Source: Spirochaeta sp. (GTDB lineage Bacteria > Spirochaetota > Spirochaetia > DSM-27196 > Alkalispirochaetaceae). Taken from it: a DNA stretch of 13,646 nt. This document shows, piece after piece, positions 13,488 through 13,646 of the stretch. Below the pieces are notes generated by a model. It worked only from the letters and a program-made list of their open reading frames with translations. It searched no databases and was not told the origin of the DNA. The translations under genes and the position numbers were made by a program. The DNA lies in NCBI GenBank assembly GCA_007117185.1, contig SKHA01000233.1, forward strand, positions 1-13,646, written 5' to 3'. Positions within the stretch are counted from its first letter, which is position 1. Each line of letters begins with the position of its first letter.

Positions 13488-13492
13488 TGACT

Positions 13493-13646
13493 ATGTATAC
13501 CAAAACCGGGGCTGAAGTGATCGTCGACATGATTCACCACCACGGAGTGGAGTTTATCTTCGGCTATCCCGGAGGTGCGGCAATACCGATATTTGACGCC
13601 ATCGTTGAATCGCCGGTGAAGTTCATTCTCACCCGGCATGAGCAGG
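13493..13646 (+). CDS. ilvB: Acetolactate synthase large subunit, N-terminus only (cut by window edge)
   Basis: 51 codons are visible before the right edge. The protein starts MYTKTGAEVIVDMIHHHGVE and continues with the thiamine-diphosphate enzyme signature FGYPGGAAIPIFDAI (about 23-37) and LTRHEQ (about 46-51), whose Glu is the conserved residue that activates the cofactor. GYPGG with AIPIFDAI is typical of biosynthetic acetolactate synthase (IlvB/IlvI), which makes acetolactate or acetohydroxybutyrate for valine, leucine and isoleucine. Other family members such as pyruvate oxidase or glyoxylate carboligase cannot be fully excluded from 51 residues. The start is fixed by a strong ribosome site. 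An ilvN/ilvH regulatory subunit would be expected downstream, outside the window. Confidence 0.88.
   Translation, partial: MYTKTGAEVIVDMIHHHGVEFIFGYPGGAAIPIFDAIVESPVKFILTRHEQ

Larger units (their letters stand above)
13211..13492. other. AT-richer divergent intergenic region between crtB and ilvB
   Basis: About 280 bp without a convincing gene and clearly richer in A/T than the flanking coding DNA. It holds the ilvB promoter and ribosome site on the right. On the left is a 5-bp inverted repeat TCTCG/CGAGA (13280-13284 and 13294-13298). On the crtB strand a possible -10 CATAAT (13340-13345) lacks a well-spaced -35, so I do not assign a crtB promoter. No T-box, leader peptide run or terminator-type hairpin was recognised. 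Confidence 0.6.

Noticed and set aside
13325..13639. A 104-codon minus-strand frame across the crtB/ilvB gap
   Set aside because: It crosses the AT-rich intergenic region and is antisense to ilvB, with no ribosome site or motif.
1..13646. CRISPR arrays, insertion sequences, tRNA or rRNA genes, and defence or toxin-antitoxin genes
   Set aside because: No repeat-spacer pattern, transposase motif, terminal inverted repeats or RNA gene was seen, and the window is packed with identified housekeeping genes.

Overview
The window looks like a housekeeping stretch of a free-living, carotenoid-forming, GC-rich spirochaete (Spirochaeta/Alkalispirochaeta-like). This is inferred from protein content, because no rRNA is present. 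The main evidence is a V-type (not F-type) ATPase E subunit followed by a DUF2764-type protein, placed after glutamate racemase, RsgA and MutS2. I recall a similar order in Borrelia. Coding density is very high: most neighbours on the same strand overlap by a few bases or nearly touch. I see no mobile element, CRISPR array, tRNA or rRNA.

Layout. (1) Positions 1-6565, minus strand, read right to left: a small Cys-rich zinc-binding protein, murI, rsgA, mutS2, a lipoprotein, a conserved 135-aa protein, V-ATPase subunit E, and a DUF2764-like protein cut by the window edge (atpA would be expected next). Overlapping or abutting junctions suggest one long transcript. (2) Positions 6598-7721, plus strand: a pentapeptide-repeat protein and, overlapping it by 4 bases, a metallo-beta-lactamase-fold protein that has lost almost all metal ligands. 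(3) Positions 7732-9763, minus strand: yggS (PLP homeostasis), a small membrane protein of unknown function, and an RluD-family pseudouridine synthase. (4) Positions 9844-11327, plus strand: pdxS and pdxT, the two subunits of PLP synthase, divergent from yggS across an 80-bp gap. (5) Positions 11339-13210, minus strand: phytoene/squalene synthase followed by a GGPP-type polyprenyl synthase, i.e. the first committed steps to carotenoids (IPP/DMAPP to GGPP to phytoene). (6) Positions 13493-13646, plus strand: the start of acetolactate synthase large subunit, behind a good ribosome binding site and a plausible promoter.

How the genes fit together: yggS and pdxST form a vitamin B6 divergon, the crtB/GGPPS pair feeds pigment synthesis, and the long minus-strand operon joins cell-wall precursor supply, ribosome assembly and nucleic-acid maintenance to the ion-motive V-ATPase. 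The least explained parts are the pentapeptide/pseudo-MBL pair and four conserved-looking small proteins without a known role. I found no clear evidence of a large new system; the pentapeptide/pseudo-MBL pair is the best candidate for undescribed biology.
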